A stretch of 64,000 bases of DNA from Symbiodinium natans. Taxonomy: Eukaryota; Sar; Dinophyceae; Suessiales; Symbiodiniaceae. Position numbers and translations under genes: made by a program. The stretch is from NCBI GenBank assembly GCA_905221605.1, contig CAJNDS010002341.1, positions 173,083 through 237,082 on the forward strand, read 5' to 3'. Numbering within the stretch: position 1 is the first letter of the stretch; each line of letters starts with the position of its first letter. Below the pieces are notes generated by a model. That model made no database searches. It was not told the DNA's origin and worked only from the letters and a program-made list of their open reading frames with translations. This document shows, one piece after another, positions 1 to 12,100 of the stretch.

Positions 1-997
1 CAGGGGTCGCGATAGAAACGACAAAGCGACTCCCGTTCACAAGCTCAGCGTGCCGGCCTGCCATGAGCAATCCTCTGCGGCAACGTTGCAAGATCGGTCG
101 ACAACGCCTCTCGCACTTGGCCATCCCGAGCAAAGAAGAGCATTTCGCAGAATCAAGCTCATGATCCAAGGACCCCTCTGAGATGCTGAGCGCTAAGTCA
201 CAGAGCCCCGGCCAGGCGCCTGTGTAGCCAGCGGCGCACCGGTAGCTCGTCGCTTGCCTGTTGCCAAAGCCGGCAAAGACAGAAGCTCTGCAAGCGGGCG
301 TGCAACCTCACCGTCATTCGCCGAGGCCTCGGGCCGTAGGTGTATGGGTAGCACAAAGTAGGCACCCCACCACTAATCCCCACCCGTTGCGACCCTGTAT
401 TTGGGCCTGGAATCCCCCCACCCTCCGCCCACCCCAGACCCAATGCCCCCAACCCCCTCCCCCTCTCCTTGTTATGCTCGCTGCCAGCAGAACAAGGCCA
501 CTGCGCAGGGCTAACATGACACGAAACAAACGCCATGAGGAGCAAATGCGAGTCCTATGTAAGCAGCCTGGAATAGCCCTCTGGTAGCGGAAGAGGGTCA
601 GGGCCTGAAACACATTGAAAGGCAAATTGGAAGGTGCCAACAGGCATCGGAAGGTGAGGAGCAGTTCAAGCTTCGCTTCGCTTTGCCTCGCTGTGGTTCG
701 CTCTGAGTGCCTGGCAGTTCAAGTTGCACCACGGCACCTCGAAGCTCATGGGCGCCGAAGGGTCCGAGTTGTTCTCCCAGCAGGAAGCCGGGAAGCCTTC
801 GCCTCCGCTCCGAGAAGCAGAAAAAGGTGATATGGAGAACGAATCTGAAGAATAAGCGAAATAACTGCGAAGCACTCAAAAGAGCCGTGACAGTGCTTGC
901 GCTACTGGTCGAATGATTCATTCAACGTGGCAGTCAGCATGAATCGAAAGCCATGAGCATTCCCTTCGTCAAAGTCGTCTTCCTCCTCGCCGTTGCC

Positions 998-1390
998 TTA
1001 AAACACCTCAAAACTAGGGCCTGCGGATTTACCGATGGCCTTCATAGGGCGCGCGGCAAGCAATTCGGCAAGTGGTCCCGGGCGCGAAATTGCCACAACT
1101 CGACCAGTCGTACCTGGCTTGGCAAGGTGTTGCCTGGTTGCTTGGTTACCTATGAGAAGAGCATACAGTACAGATAGCACAGCATAGACATGCAGCAATG
1201 GGCAACGAAAACGATGAACAACGAGCCTGCAGGGGTCCAACGATGGCGCTTGGCAGGGCCGACGTTCCAAGCACCCAGACAGGCTTACATTCCGCTCGCA
1301 CCGATCGTCGATATCACAAAGCTTCACCTCCGCTCCAAACGCGTGCAAGATGGTGCGAAGGCAAACTACTCTCCTTGCACAACACGTGTT
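998..1390 (-). CDS. Possible exon of unknown protein
   Basis: I do not recognise this protein. A minus-strand open frame covers the stretch and has balanced, protein-like composition in two blocks, one around 1390-1270 (including AFGAEVKLCDIDDRCE) and one around 1170-1000 (including TTGRVVAISRPGPLAELL), ending at a stop at 998. The middle contains a hydrophobic run (HVYAVLSVLYALLIG) that could be a membrane segment or an intron read through. No family motif was found and splice borders are not fixed. It could be a chance open frame. Confidence 0.22.
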   Translation of the reverse strand, partial: NTCCARRVVCLRTILHAFGAEVKLCDIDDRCERNVSLSGCLERRPCQAPSLDPCRLVVHRFRCPLLHVYAVLSVLYALLIGNQATRQHLAKPGTTGRVVAISRPGPLAELLAARPMKAIGKSAGPSFEVF

Positions 1391-1620
1391 GCGAGAGCGC
1401 CTATGAGGTCTTCTCCGTCTTAGAAAAGACTGAGGCGGTGACGGCTTGGCCGGTAAAGCCTTCTGCACAGGACCAGCGATCGCGATCCTTTACTCGAGCA
1501 GCTACTTGGGGCTTGCAAGACAGGCCTGAGAGAATGCATGAGCCTGAGCTGGTTAGAAAACCTCTGCGTTGACACACCACCAGTGGGTGTCTACATCTAT
1601 CCACGCCAGGCGACAAAGTC

Positions 1621-1863
1621 GTGATTGTAGCCACGCCCCACTTCCGAAAGTGCTGGGCTGGGACAGAGCTTTTGGCAAGGTGGTCGGTCGTAGATCCTGA
1701 ATCGGAAGCAGCACAAGAGCTGCACGACTACAACAAGACGTCAGAGAGACTATGCGGACTGTGGGACGCGAGTGCAGCAAAGCATCAACTTGCCATCTGG
1801 ATCGGTGTTCCTAAGGGCGCACACAAGGGAACAGCCGTGTCGCCCGATCAAGACCAAGGGTAA
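1621..1863 (+). CDS. Possible terminal exon of unknown protein
   Basis: A plus-strand open frame of about 80 codons ends with TAA at 1861-1863. Its central part (ARWSVVDPESEAAQELHD, then a Trp/Ile-rich stretch AIWIGVPKGAHK) has protein-like composition, charged and aromatic, without low complexity. No known domain was recognised and no start or upstream exon could be linked. It may be the last exon of a gene lying in 1.6-1.9 kb, or chance. Confidence 0.22.
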   Translation: MIVATPHFRKCWAGTELLARWSVVDPESEAAQELHDYNKTSERLCGLWDASAAKHQLAIWIGVPKGAHKGTAVSPDQDQG

Positions 1864-2094
1864 AGCCAGCAAAGGCACAAGCAAGCAGAAAGAACTGGTG
1901 GCGGAAATCGGCCAAGAGTCGTGCTGGGACATGTAGCTCTAACACTCGGGCCCATGAAGGGCTCCTGACAGTGAATTTGGCACGATGCACCAGGTTGGAC
2001 CTCGGACCGGTTTCTCACACAAGCTGTGCTGGCATGCCTTCCTCAAAACTCACAAGACTGGCTAACAGGCAACACTTGAATGGTTCAGGTGAGG

Positions 2095-2300
2095 CTATTG
2101 GGGTTTCGGAGTTTTTGGGATCTCAGAAAGGGGGTTAAGGGCTTGACCCTAGGGTTTAGGGGTTGGGTGCGTCTATTCCGCGAAAACCTGATCTACTGCA
2201 TCTGCAATCCTTAGGATGAGAAGCTTCCGGATTCCACCCAGAATGCCCAACACTCTAGGGCTTTAAGGTTTCGGGCTCAGGGTTTAGGGCTTCACAAAGC
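2095..2300 (+). repeat. Degenerate TTTAGGG-like telomere words in spacer
   Basis: This gene-free stretch is rich in GGGTTTAGGG, GGGTTAAGGG and GGGTTTCGG words, for example near 2150-2162 and 2278-2290. TTTAGGG is the telomere repeat known in plants and dinoflagellates. The copies are degenerate and not in a clean tandem array, so this is an interstitial relic or a GC-skewed spacer, not a chromosome end. Confidence 0.4.
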
Positions 2301-3465
2301 AAGGGGACTTTAGCCCTGAACGAACACTAAGTTTTCAGGTGTGCTCTCAAGGGTTGGACACAGGCCTCCTTGGGTGCCGCTTTTTCAAGGCTAAGGCCCA
2401 AGGCCAGTTCTACACCAAGTTGCATTTTCGCAGTCACTGGTGTTGAAGCCACAGGACGGAACTTCAGACCTGGAGAGATGGCATCGTGCTTACGGCAGCC
2501 AAGATCAGAGCTGGAAGACATGCTGCAATACATGCGTCCAGCACGTTCCTGACCTGGAGTCTGCAAAATCCAGTGCAGGATCGGGTCGACGACAAGGCCG
2601 CAAACGCCGACAGCCAGAGAAAACTGCCTGCAGCGACTGAACATCAATTGGAGCCCATACAAGACGGTACCCACAGATGCTTCGAGCAAACGAGACGTGT
2701 GGTCAATTTCCATTTGCTGTCACCATTGCCTGCAGGACGCAGGTGTCCTCTACCCGCAGCAGCGTGCACTCTCGCAACGCCTGGAGACAGGACTTTGCTA
2801 AACCCAACCTGAGCACAATTGAGCACATAAGTTATGCTCCATATGGTCCATAAGCCACAGCAGATTCGGCAGTCGAAAGAACAGATTAACCTTCATCATG
2901 TCTTTAACAATCTCCTTCTTCGTCTCGGGGCGGGAGAGGGGGGTTTTGAGGGTGTCCTTAAGAATCAGCCTTTTAGGCTTGCTCCGACTGTCAGAAGTTG
3001 GCAAACGCCTGTGGGAGATGATGAAACTTCAGACGGTTCAGGGTGTTTCAGCGACAGGTGCTGCGTTTACAGGGCAAGATGCCATGCCACACCTTACGGC
3101 CACGACGATGTATTGGCAAGAGCGCTAAGCCATTCAAAAAGCATCCAAAGTCGAGTCAAATCTGCCTAATATGCCTCTCTTTGCGCGGCCGAAGCTTACT
3201 GGCTTATTGTAGACTGCGCCGGTGGAGTGGTGAGCCTCCCCAAAGTAGCCATCTCGACAGACCCACTGCCCTGTCTCCTGCACCTCTCGTGAAGGTCGAG
3301 AAGCTTCTGCACTTCCATCTGCTGCCACATTTCAGACATTTGTGCTGCAAATTCTCTCTCGCGCCTGCCGGTAGCCGGATGGTATTGTGTCAGGGTTTGG
3401 GCATGAAACCTGGCTTCCCAAGAGTGCCCCCAAAAGTCCCCCAGGAGTGAGCCGCGGCATGTGAG

Positions 3466-3830
3466 TCATTGCGAGTCGCGACGTGAGGCCTTGTCTTGCT
3501 CCAGCGCCGCTACACAGCTCGGCAGCTGGAAGCTAAGGTTGGCCTCGACCGAAGAAGCACACTTCTCAAAAGTTCGGAGGGCTTCTGAAGGCAAGAAGGA
3601 CTGGAGCTTTGTCTCGGGAAATCTCGTCGGCACCTGCTTCCCTTCTTGCAAAGAACGTTCGCGTCCAACCCCACCTCCTCATCTGCGCGCCCCGAGGCAG
3701 GGCAGAGCGCGATGGACCTCACATAGCAACGCTGCGTCTATGCTCTCCAAGCTTTGCGACGTTCCGGCATCTTCTTCGTACAGCTCTTCTTTCTCCGACA
3801 AGTCACGAGGCTCCAAGGTAAGGCGCTTTG
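3466..3830 (-). CDS. Unknown acidic protein, two exons (fragment)
   Basis: Two minus-strand blocks look coding. The first (about 3825-3715) encodes an acidic helix with LEPRDLSEKEELYEED followed by SQSLESIDAALLCEVHRAL. The second (about 3640-3466) begins after an AG at the end of GGGAAGCAG and encodes RFPETKLQSFLPSEALRTF and a further helical stretch ending at a stop at 3466. Together they suggest the 3' end of an alpha-helical soluble protein. No family was recognised, and the border between the blocks was not resolved. Confidence 0.35.
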
Positions 3831-4490
3831 CAGCGCACCCTGTAACAGTGCCATCGACTGTCACTAACAGCGACATCATCATGTGAAATGCCAGGTTCGG
3901 CCTGCAGGACGAGCCCTGTGAGACGCCACCGCACTCCTCCAAGGTTTACAAAGTTTACGTTCCGATTCTTTACGGCTAGCACAAGATGCACAGCCATTGG
4001 AGGTCACGTTGGTGGTACAGGCCCATTCAACACTGCATGAGTGCAACGTATGTTGTGTTTTCTGTTTGTGCGATGTAAGACGTCAATGACTCACTGCCGG
4101 CTGCACTCCACCCTCCCAGGCTGTCCGAGACGTCATAGACGCACGGATCAATCTCCGGTCCTTTGCAGGGTGTCATGGGTCATGTGTATGCAGGACCACA
4201 TCAGATCAGACCCAGTGGATTAACAGCAAACCTCTTTCACAAAAGCGCACACGGCTGGCGTTTTAACGCGCCAAAGCATGCCGTGAGAAACATGTAAGCC
4301 AAGCGACGTCGACAGTAGGAGCACAGTCTCAAACTTGAGCTTGCAAACGGACGCTCCTCGTGCATGGTTCTTGCTGAAAGCCCTGGTTAAGTCCAGAGTC
4401 TACAAATCATTTTTGACAAACGGCTCTGTGACGCTGTGGTCGCAAAAAGTGCTGACTCTGGGTGGCTTGTATCTTGGTGCCTGCTAACAG

Positions 4491-5162
4491 ATCGAAGAAG
4501 TACAAAATTGAGGAATGTTCTGAAGCTCTCAAGTTCTGGAGGCCCAACCAGCCTGTTGACAAGGTAAGGGTTCTTCACCCCGACTGTTTTTCTGACAATA
4601 ACCGACACAGAACTCAGTGTCGTGACCTTTTCGGATCTTGGCAGGATGCGAGGCTTGGCCGTGGGCATGGGGAGCATCTACTGGGACTCTGCACGTTGAA
4701 GGACCTTTTGAACCCCTTCCACTGTCGATGGCCATTTCCACGCACGCACACACAGAGTCCAAATGCCTTTAGCTCTCCAATGAAGGGTTGGTGCTTGCTC
4801 CGATTGCCCCGATCCGCAGCTCCTCTGACAGGACTGACTGGCCATGCCCCACGCACAGCTCCGAGCGCTTCGTGTTGAAGCCTTCACATGGCACGGACGT
4901 CAAAGCCAACGGGACTTGTGACATTGACGAAGCATTCACGAGTTGTCAGCCCGCTTCGTCAGCCTGCCTGGAAACGTCTGCGTCGTCACAGTCGTCGTCT
5001 GCTGCAAGCGCCGTAAGCGTTGGAGATGCTCGACGTATCGCCACTTGCTCCGGTTCGCGGATTTCCTTAGCTCGGAAGCACAGCTTCGACAGGTCGTTTA
5101 GGTGTTGGAGGCATTTGAAGCTCGGAAACGAGCTGGTCAGCTTCGGAGAGTCTTGTGTTTAG
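4491..5162 (+). CDS. Unknown plus-strand gene, at least three exons
   Basis: An exon at 4491-4563 is bounded by textbook signals: TGCTAACAG before it and AAG|GTAAGG after it. It encodes SKKYKIEECSEALKFWRP and ends in NQPVDK. The following 81-bp GT-AG intron ends in CTTGGCAG at 4644, and the next exon continues in phase with DARLGRGHGEHLLGLC. A later Ser-rich exon (about 4859-5162, including SSERFVLKPSHGTD and a poly-Ser/Ala run) ends at TAG 5160-5162. The upstream start was not found. This is one of the few plus-strand genes in the window and one of the few with strictly canonical splice sites. No domain was recognised. Confidence 0.45.
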
Positions 5163-6679
5163 CTTTGCCTTGCCTTGCTTTGCCTTAAAGCCAGGCAGCT
5201 GGATGCTCTTGGAAACCTTCGGTCTCCAAGGCTCATCACTGAGCACACTTTCGGTGCATTCCCAAAGGAGCAGCCTCGAGCGCACAAAAAGGCGGTCCTC
5301 ATGATTCTCATGACTCATGAAACTCTGAAAATCCTGAAGCTACAAGCTGCTGGCAAGGCACACGGCCCAAAGCCATGCCAGCATTGGAATGTTTGGGCCG
5401 GTCTACATTTGGTCTTACGATCTTGTAGAGTGTTGAAGGGCGCTTAAGGGCGTGATCAAACGTCTCAACTTCCATGCTGCCTGAAGAAGCCCGACCTGCT
5501 TTTCGACACAGCAAAATGCATCTATGCTGCTGCTGCTCAATGGGCCTTGCCTCTACACAGCTTGCAAACGAGACTGTTGACTAGTTATGGCTGCCTTCTC
5601 TTGCTTGGCTGAATTGAATTTCGCTAACTGAAGCTTGGAGCAGGACATAGCGGTGCGTTGTCGGAGAACATACCGAAGTGCCGAAAACCCCACCGTGTGT
5701 CACTGGGACGGACGCTCACAGACTGGCATGTTTCCTGGCCTGCTCGTCAAGGGCATAGCGCTCTACGATACACGTAATGGCGATGACCGGCCATGCGTCA
5801 ACGTCTGTACAGCTCGTTGACACTGGCTTAACAAGTTTCTGGATGGCGAAGCTGAGGGCAGATGGTGGAGATTCGTGGAGATTGGAGGGCTGTCTTGGCG
5901 TCTCCACGGTTGCTCGCAACTCGGCTCAGGAGACTGCACGGGTCACAGTCAACTTGCCATTCTCCGAAACGGGGTACCCCAAGCCTTCCTTCCAGCATGG
6001 ACCCCAAAGCTGGATCGGGAGGCATGACCCAACACCGAAGCACTGACATAACACTGCGAGATGCTGTGAGGTACGGCGAGCTTATGCTAGTTTCAGAATC
6101 CGGGCACTCTGCTGTGGAGCATTCAAGCCTTCGGCCTCTTCACAGGAGGTGATCGTTGGCCTTTTCAGGCCGCGGGGGCTAGCCCCGATTCAACGAGGAG
6201 GCTCAATCCAGGTCACGAATCTCAGGCTCCTGGGTCCAAGCACACACAAACACACTGTTTCCACCGGAATGCAGAAGAAGTACCACATAGTGCCACCCCG
6301 AGTGCCTTGGTGGGAAGGCCGGCTTCGGCTGCTGATCGCTTGCCCTAACAGGGATACGGGCAGCAGCATGGCTCGGTGACATGGAAAAACCCGGGACGAC
6401 GTGGCGGACATGGTGGGCGTGGCCCTACAGTAATGAGTAGTGTTGTGCGGGCCTTGTTCTTCCCCTGCGCCTGTCACAAGTCTTCGTCAAAGCTTGACAC
6501 GACACGTCCTGCCCTCGCAAGGCCTGCCTGCTTCAGCCTCTGCTGGCGATCCTTCTCACGGCCAGCACGCATCTTCTCGATCTGCACCGGAAGATGCTGC
6601 AAAAAAACGAACCCCATGCTGCAAACGATGCCACGTCAGGAAGCAACATACAGAAACATGGACAGCCTGAGTGACTGCT

Positions 6680-6740
6680 AGACACGGTTAGACACTGTTA
6701 GACATTCTAGACATTCTAGGCATTCTAGATGCTAGACACG
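6680..6740 (+). repeat. Short tandem motif GTTAGACA / CATTCTAGA
   Basis: Repeated TTAGACAC, TTAGACATTC and CATTCTAG words form a small imperfect tandem array just 3' of the long coiled-coil gene. Simple-sequence origin; no function is apparent. Confidence 0.6.
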
Positions 6741-6761
6741 AGTTCCCTGCAGAGACTCTTG

Positions 6762-9700
6762 TCAAATTTCACTCTTTGTGGCACGAGCCTGGGCCAGCTC
6801 GGACATCAAGGCCTTCTTCTCCTGCTTTTCGTGAGCCTGCCGCAGTGTTTTTGGATGCTCGGGACGTGCTGCCTTCAGCGCAATTAGTGCGACCGACGAG
6901 GGTTTTTAGCGGCCGTTGTGCCAAAGCGTGCCACTGCATGTCTGGCGCCAATTGAACCGTTGTGCCGCTCCATGGCGACGCCGACAACATGAGCCTTACC
7001 TACGCCGTCGCGCTAGTTGTGCGAGTTGCGCCGGTTGTGCCGTTGCGCCTTTCTTTAAACCACAATAACCCTAAAACCCCAACAACCCTTAACCCTAAAA
7101 TCTGAAACCAAACAATGCCAAACCCAAGCCAAGTCCTTAAGCCCGGTACGGTGGAGTACAGAGGACAGAGCGGCGCATCGCATGACGGAGCGGAGCCAAT
7201 TGGCAGATTTGGCGTTTAGGGCTTACCCCACACGGTTAGCTCAGGGGTGCTGCTAGCCTTCTTCTCCTTGAGCTCCTCTTTCTGCTCTGACGTCTGACTG
7301 GTCTTCATCTCCCTGGCAAAGGGTCAGGGGATGTGAGAGGCGTCGCCGGGTGCCATGCCGGGGGGTACGGAAACCCGCTAACTTTGTTCGAGCCCTTTTT
7401 TCTTCGCTGCCGCATGCCGCAGTTGATCGGCCTGTTGCCAACCGACCCCTTTGCAGCTCCGAGGCTCGGCCCCCTCGCCAGTGGCATGCCAAAGCCAAAA
7501 TCTCGACTTTTTTCATTCATGCTTGGCAACACTTTAGCATGCCAGGTCAACATGGGCCAGCCTTCTACAAGCAGAGAGGCGCAAGCCACAGGAGAGTATC
7601 TTCAAACTGCTTTGGGTCTACCTGCCCAGGCCATCGGAAAACCCTAAGTTGGCTTTAAGGGTTTAGATATCTAAATTTCAGGGCCTAAGCCTAAAAAGAG
7701 GGGCAAGATTCGCAATGGGCCCCCGCGACACAAGAGGGTCCCAACTTGCTTGTTTTTTGTTGGTGTCGGGTCGAAGCTTGCACTTCCCTGATGTGCTCGG
7801 AGCACGGTCAGACTACGGCGACGCGACTACAGCGACTACGGGGGCTGTTCCAGGCTATGCTGGGGCCTCACCGCGCCCAAACAGCGCACAAATTGAGCGG
7901 CAAACGTGGCCCGCCTTGCGAGTCGGCTCTTGCCTGAAGCTAACGTGGTCCTGGTCATCCTCCAGGAGCTCATCGCGCTCCCTCTGCAGATCAAGCTGCC
8001 TGGGCCAGCAAAGGAAAGCAGAGTTATGTTTACTTGCACTTACTTAGATTTTTCTGTGCTCTTTAACGCTGTATGAAGCTGTCCAATGCCAGTCCAGCTG
8101 CCCCTGCAGCTTCTGCATGTTGGCCTGTGCATTTCGAAGCTCGTGAGCCAGCTGCGACGATCGAGCGCGCTCCTCCTGCAAGCTACAGGTCAGCGCACAC
8201 CGAGATACATCTGCAACTACAGCATGCGATGGTGTCCGCGAGATGCGGATTCTGATTGCACAGGGGAACTTGACATAACTTGATTCGGGGAAGAAACTTG
8301 AACTTCAAACGAAACCTGGAGAACTCGACTGATGACGACTTCGGGCCTGGAGTTGCGCACGCAGCGAGCGCACGTCGGCCTCCAGCAGCCTCCTTCCCCA
8401 GGTCGATGTCGATGTCGAGGCACCCAAGGTGCCCACGAGGCCTCTTCTTGCACTTGCTTGCACGCCTTCTTGTTTTGCGACTTAAGTACTACTTAAGCAC
8501 AACTAAGTACTACTTAAGTACTGCAAACACTTGCATCAACTTGCAGATCTGTCTGTAACTGTCCGCAGACATGACCATTGCATGTATTCGGCCAGTTGGA
8601 TATGAGGCGATTCGATGAGGGCATCTGAGGGCGGCCGCATTCCCTTGCATTTCCAGCCATACGGTCGGCCTCCACCCTCTGCGCGTCCCACATCCAGGTG
8701 ATTTGTCGCTCCTCGGACTGCAATTCACAATATGACATAATATGACAAGAACAAAGTACATCATGAGGGCTGCTTCTGGCTGACTGTGACTCACAAAGCC
8801 CTGCTGCAGCCAGGCTTCGAGAGTTTTGGCTGACAAAGGTTCGTGGAGAGGAGCTGGAGCTCGAAGCCGCGACGGGGGAGCGCAGCGAGCGCAGCGAGCG
8901 AAGTGACGCATCCTCCCGGGCCCCGAGGTTCAGCGAGAGTGGTGCAGGGACAGGCGTTGGAAGCGCAGAAGACGGTGCAGAAGGCGGTGCAGAAGGCGGT
9001 GCAGAAGGCGGGGTGGAGGAGTCGGCCCCATGCTGGCCCTGCTCGTCTACCGGAGCCGAAGCGGCCGAAGCGGCCGAAGTGGCCGGAGTCTCCACAGACT
9101 CCGAAACCTCTGGAGCCTCCAGAGCTGGAGATTGCAAGCGATCCTCGCTCTTGGAGGTTCTGGACAGGCGCCTCTCTAGCTCCTCACGAAAGGCCTTGCC
9201 AGAGACACTGCAGACTACCAGTACGGTCTGATGTGACTGCAAGTCAGGAAGCTCCGCATGATCTACGCGATTTATGCAGTTGCCGCATAAAGTGTCCCCA
9301 CTTGGCCTGCGACATCGCCATGTGCGCGTAAACGCACAGCAGGCTAAGCTGTCAAACTACAATTGTTTTGCTAGCTAGGCACAGCCAGGCCGAATTGAAG
9401 ATTTCAGGGAAGACCTGAGTTGAGTATTTGAGACATGCTTGATGGGTCGCTATGCCTCCAGGCCTAAACAACTGCAAGCACCTTGAGCCGACATATTCAT
9501 GGTACAAGTGGTGGCAAGCACAAAGGGCACGGTCCTGCTTGGATCCCTTGCGTCAGACATGCTGGATGTTAGGGCCTGGATGCTACTGCAAGAGCTACAA
9601 CCGCCGCCAAGAGCAGGGATGGTCACATGCAGGCAGTGCAAAGATATCGTTGTGACAAAAAGTGCTGTACCAAACTACGCTCACTATTGGAAACTGCTTG

Positions 9701-12100
9701 CAGCTGCGCTAACGGCAGCAGGGCTCACCAGAGACTTGGAAGAAATCTCACTGATGCATTATACCTCCATGAAGAGCTTCATGCAGGCATCTTCTGCCAG
9801 CTTCACTTTGGCAAGCATCAGTTGAGCTGCGAGATCACTGGCCGAACTCGTGCTCAGGCAATTGCCTGCCGCACTCTCCTTTTCTCGCGCAGCTATCTCC
9901 AACCCGCAATGCTGCTGCCGCATTATACCTCCATGAAGAGCTTTCATGCAGGCATCTTCTGCCAGCTTCACTTTGGCAAGCATCAGTTGAGCTGCGAGAT
10001 CACTGGCCGAACTCGTGCTCAGGCAATTGCCTGCCGCACTCTCCTTTTCTCGCGCAGCTATCTCCAACCCGCAATGCTGCTGCCGCATTATACCTCCATG
10101 AAGAGCTTTCATGCAGGCATCTTCTGCCAGCTTCACTTTGGCAAGCATCAGTTGAGCTGCGAGATCACTGGCCGAACTCGTGCTCAGGCAATTGCCTGCC
10201 GCACTCTCCTTTTCTCGCACAACTATCTCCAACCTGCAATGCTGCTGCCGCATTATACCTCCATGAAGAGCTTTCATGCAGGCATCTTCTGCCAGCTTCA
10301 CTTTGGCAAGCATCAGTTGAGCTGCGAGATCACTGGCCGAACTCGTGCTCAGGCAATTGCCTGCCGCACTCTCCTTTTCTCGCGCAGCTATCTCCAACCC
10401 GCAATGCTGCTGCCGCATTATACCTCCATGAAGAGCCTTCATGCAGGCATCTTCTGCCAGCTTCACTTTGGCAAGCATCAGTTGAGCTGCGAGATCACTG
10501 GCCGAACTCGTGCTCAGGCAATTGCCTGCCGCACTCTCCTTTTCTCGCACAGCCATCTCCAACCCGCAATGCTGCTGCCGCATTATACCTCCATGAAGAG
10601 CTTTCATGCAGGCATCTTCTGCTAGCTTCACTTTGGCAAGCATCAGTTGAGCTGCGAGATCACTGGCCGAAATCGTGCTCAGGCAATTGCTTGCTGTTGT
10701 GCCGACGCATCTGCAGGACAATGCATCATGAGGGAAGTACATATGTTTCCCGTTTCGTGCTGCTCTCCATTTTCTAACTGAAACCTCACTGGATTTTCGC
10801 ACGGTTTGTAGAATGTAACCTCCGTGAGGAGAAAGAGCTGTGATGATGCAGGCTTCGGAATCAGGGCAGCCATGGGTGCGGCGACACTCCAAAAACTTAG
10901 TCTGAGCTGGCCTCAATGTCTCCACGGCCTTTTCTTTTTGCTCCTGAAGTGCCACTTTTGAAGCCTTCACCGAGAACAGACAAGTACAGGCATCAATGAG
11001 AACTTCGCAGCGCAGCAGAAGCCGGACCTCCATGAGCTCCTTCTCTTTCTTCTTCGCCTCCTCAGCAGCCTGAGGCGCTTGCCTTAAACTTATCCTTGCC
11101 TGCCCACGTTTGTTCTGCAAACTTTCTGTGTTCTCGAGCCTTCTTCGCTGCCTCGGCTGCCTCGACCGCGTTCTTCTTCGCTTGCTGGAGCTCTTGCAAC
11201 TGGCAGGGCACATGACATCTCCTGATTGTCAAGAATTTGCTGGGGCAGCACCTTCTGATTGCCCTCCATGTGCAGCTCAAGAATCTTGACCTGCCGACGA
11301 AAACTCGGACGTCTGGACGCGAAAAACACCAGCCCAGAATCTGAGAGCTGCAAGAACAGTCTGCGTGCCGTCTTCTCGATTTCACCGCGGCCAGCAGACG
11401 CCTCAGCAGAAACATCGTCAGCATTTTGCCGAAGGCATTTTGCAGCATGATTTGGTCACCCGTGGACGTGTTAGGTGTCTTGGCCTTGTGGGTCTCGGCT
11501 GCAGCCTCAGCTTTTGCGAGTTTTGCAGCCTGCACAGGAGCCACACCGTCAGCAACTGGCAACTCAACCTGAACTTCAACGTGCCTTGAGCTTCTCCACA
11601 GCAACAGCCTCGCGAGCAACCGCTTCCTCCACCCTGCCATGGAATGCGTCGAGCTCATCGAACATGACTTGCCACTTTCCTGGAGGCCGTGTTCACATGT
11701 TTTCACAGCTCGCCTCTTGGAGGCCTGGTTAATGGCATCTTGAACCTTGCAGGCTCGAGAGGATTCTCGAAAACTCCATAGGGGCTCCTTTGAGGCATGC
11801 TCAGGCCATGACCTCCTGTTCCTCCTCATTGAGCTTCTGCTCTGCGCCTGATCCCAAAACTCCTGTGACTCTGTGTATTCCCGTGCCACGGCTGTGGAAC
11901 TGCAACATATGCCCCGTTGGCAAAAGCGCGCCTTTTTCCGCAGTGGCGCTCAGATCAAGGGCACTTGGGGCTTTCAGGATCTTTCAGGTGCAATACGCCC
12001 TGATATCACTTGCTGGCTGCAGACTTGCTCGATGGGCCCTGGTAGTAGGCTCCAATCCTCGGGCACCGTGAATTCATTCCAGTTTGGGTAAAGCCTTGGG
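6762..12100 (-). CDS. Long coiled-coil protein, many tiny exons
   Basis: A series of small minus-strand blocks each encodes a heptad-like, Ala/Glu/Lys/Gln-rich helix and is flanked by AG before and usually GC after it. Examples: 11847-11807 (AEQKLNEEEQEVM), 11679-11585 (KWQVMFDELDAF and AVAREAVAVEKLK), 11529-11485 (AAKLAKAEAAAETHK), about 11196-11143 (ELQQAKKNAVEAAEAAKK), about 11074-11029 (AAEEAKKKEKELME), the 165-bp repeats 10690-9756, about 9222-8850 (AFREELERRLSRTSKSED then a Ser/Pro/Ala-rich linker), 8193-8095 (EERARSSQLAHELRNAQ), about 8396-8335 (RLLEADVRSLRAQLQA), 7309-7265 (EMKTSQTSEQKEELKEKK), and a last exon ending MSELAQARATKSEI with a stop at 6762-6764. An elongated structural or cytoskeletal protein is the likely role by analogy with coiled-coil proteins generally; no specific family is recognised. 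It may be more than one gene. The N-terminus is unclear; a candidate upstream exon (RLYPNWNEFTVPEDW) lies near 12100. Confidence 0.55.
8472..8524. repeat. Palindromic AAGTACT/CTTAAG cluster
   Basis: CTTAAGTACTACTTAAG occurs twice in near-identical form, separated by CACAACT. The overlapping self-complementary hexamers CTTAAG and AGTACT allow a compact hairpin or slipped structures. It lies between coding blocks of the coiled-coil gene, so it is probably intronic. Confidence 0.6.
9756..10690 (-). repeat. 165-bp tandem repeat, about 5.7 copies, inside coiled-coil gene
   Basis: The word ATACCTCCATGAAGAGC recurs at 9761, 9925, 10090, 10255, 10420 and 10585, spacing 164 then 165 bp, with very high identity. 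On the minus strand each unit can be parsed as exon of 31 bp (IAAREKESAA), GC-AG intron of 39 bp, exon of 38 bp (QLMLAKVKLAED), GC-AG intron of 57 bp; 31+38=69 bp, so each unit adds 23 helical residues in frame. The one copy that lacks a base (164 bp) lacks it in the proposed intron. Exon differences change IAA to IVV or MAV. The whole array is also open as uninterrupted frames on both strands, because 165 is a multiple of three, so the exon parse is inference. Confidence 0.85.

Noticed and set aside
2095-2300. Chromosome end (telomere)
   Set aside because: TTTAGGG words are few, degenerate and internal, with genes on both sides.
9627-10625. A 332-codon plus-strand open frame
   Set aside because: It is the antisense reading of the 165-bp repeat array; its length follows only from the repeat period being a multiple of three.
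9756-10690. CRISPR array
   Set aside because: The repeats are contiguous without spacers, are coding-like, and the genome is eukaryotic.
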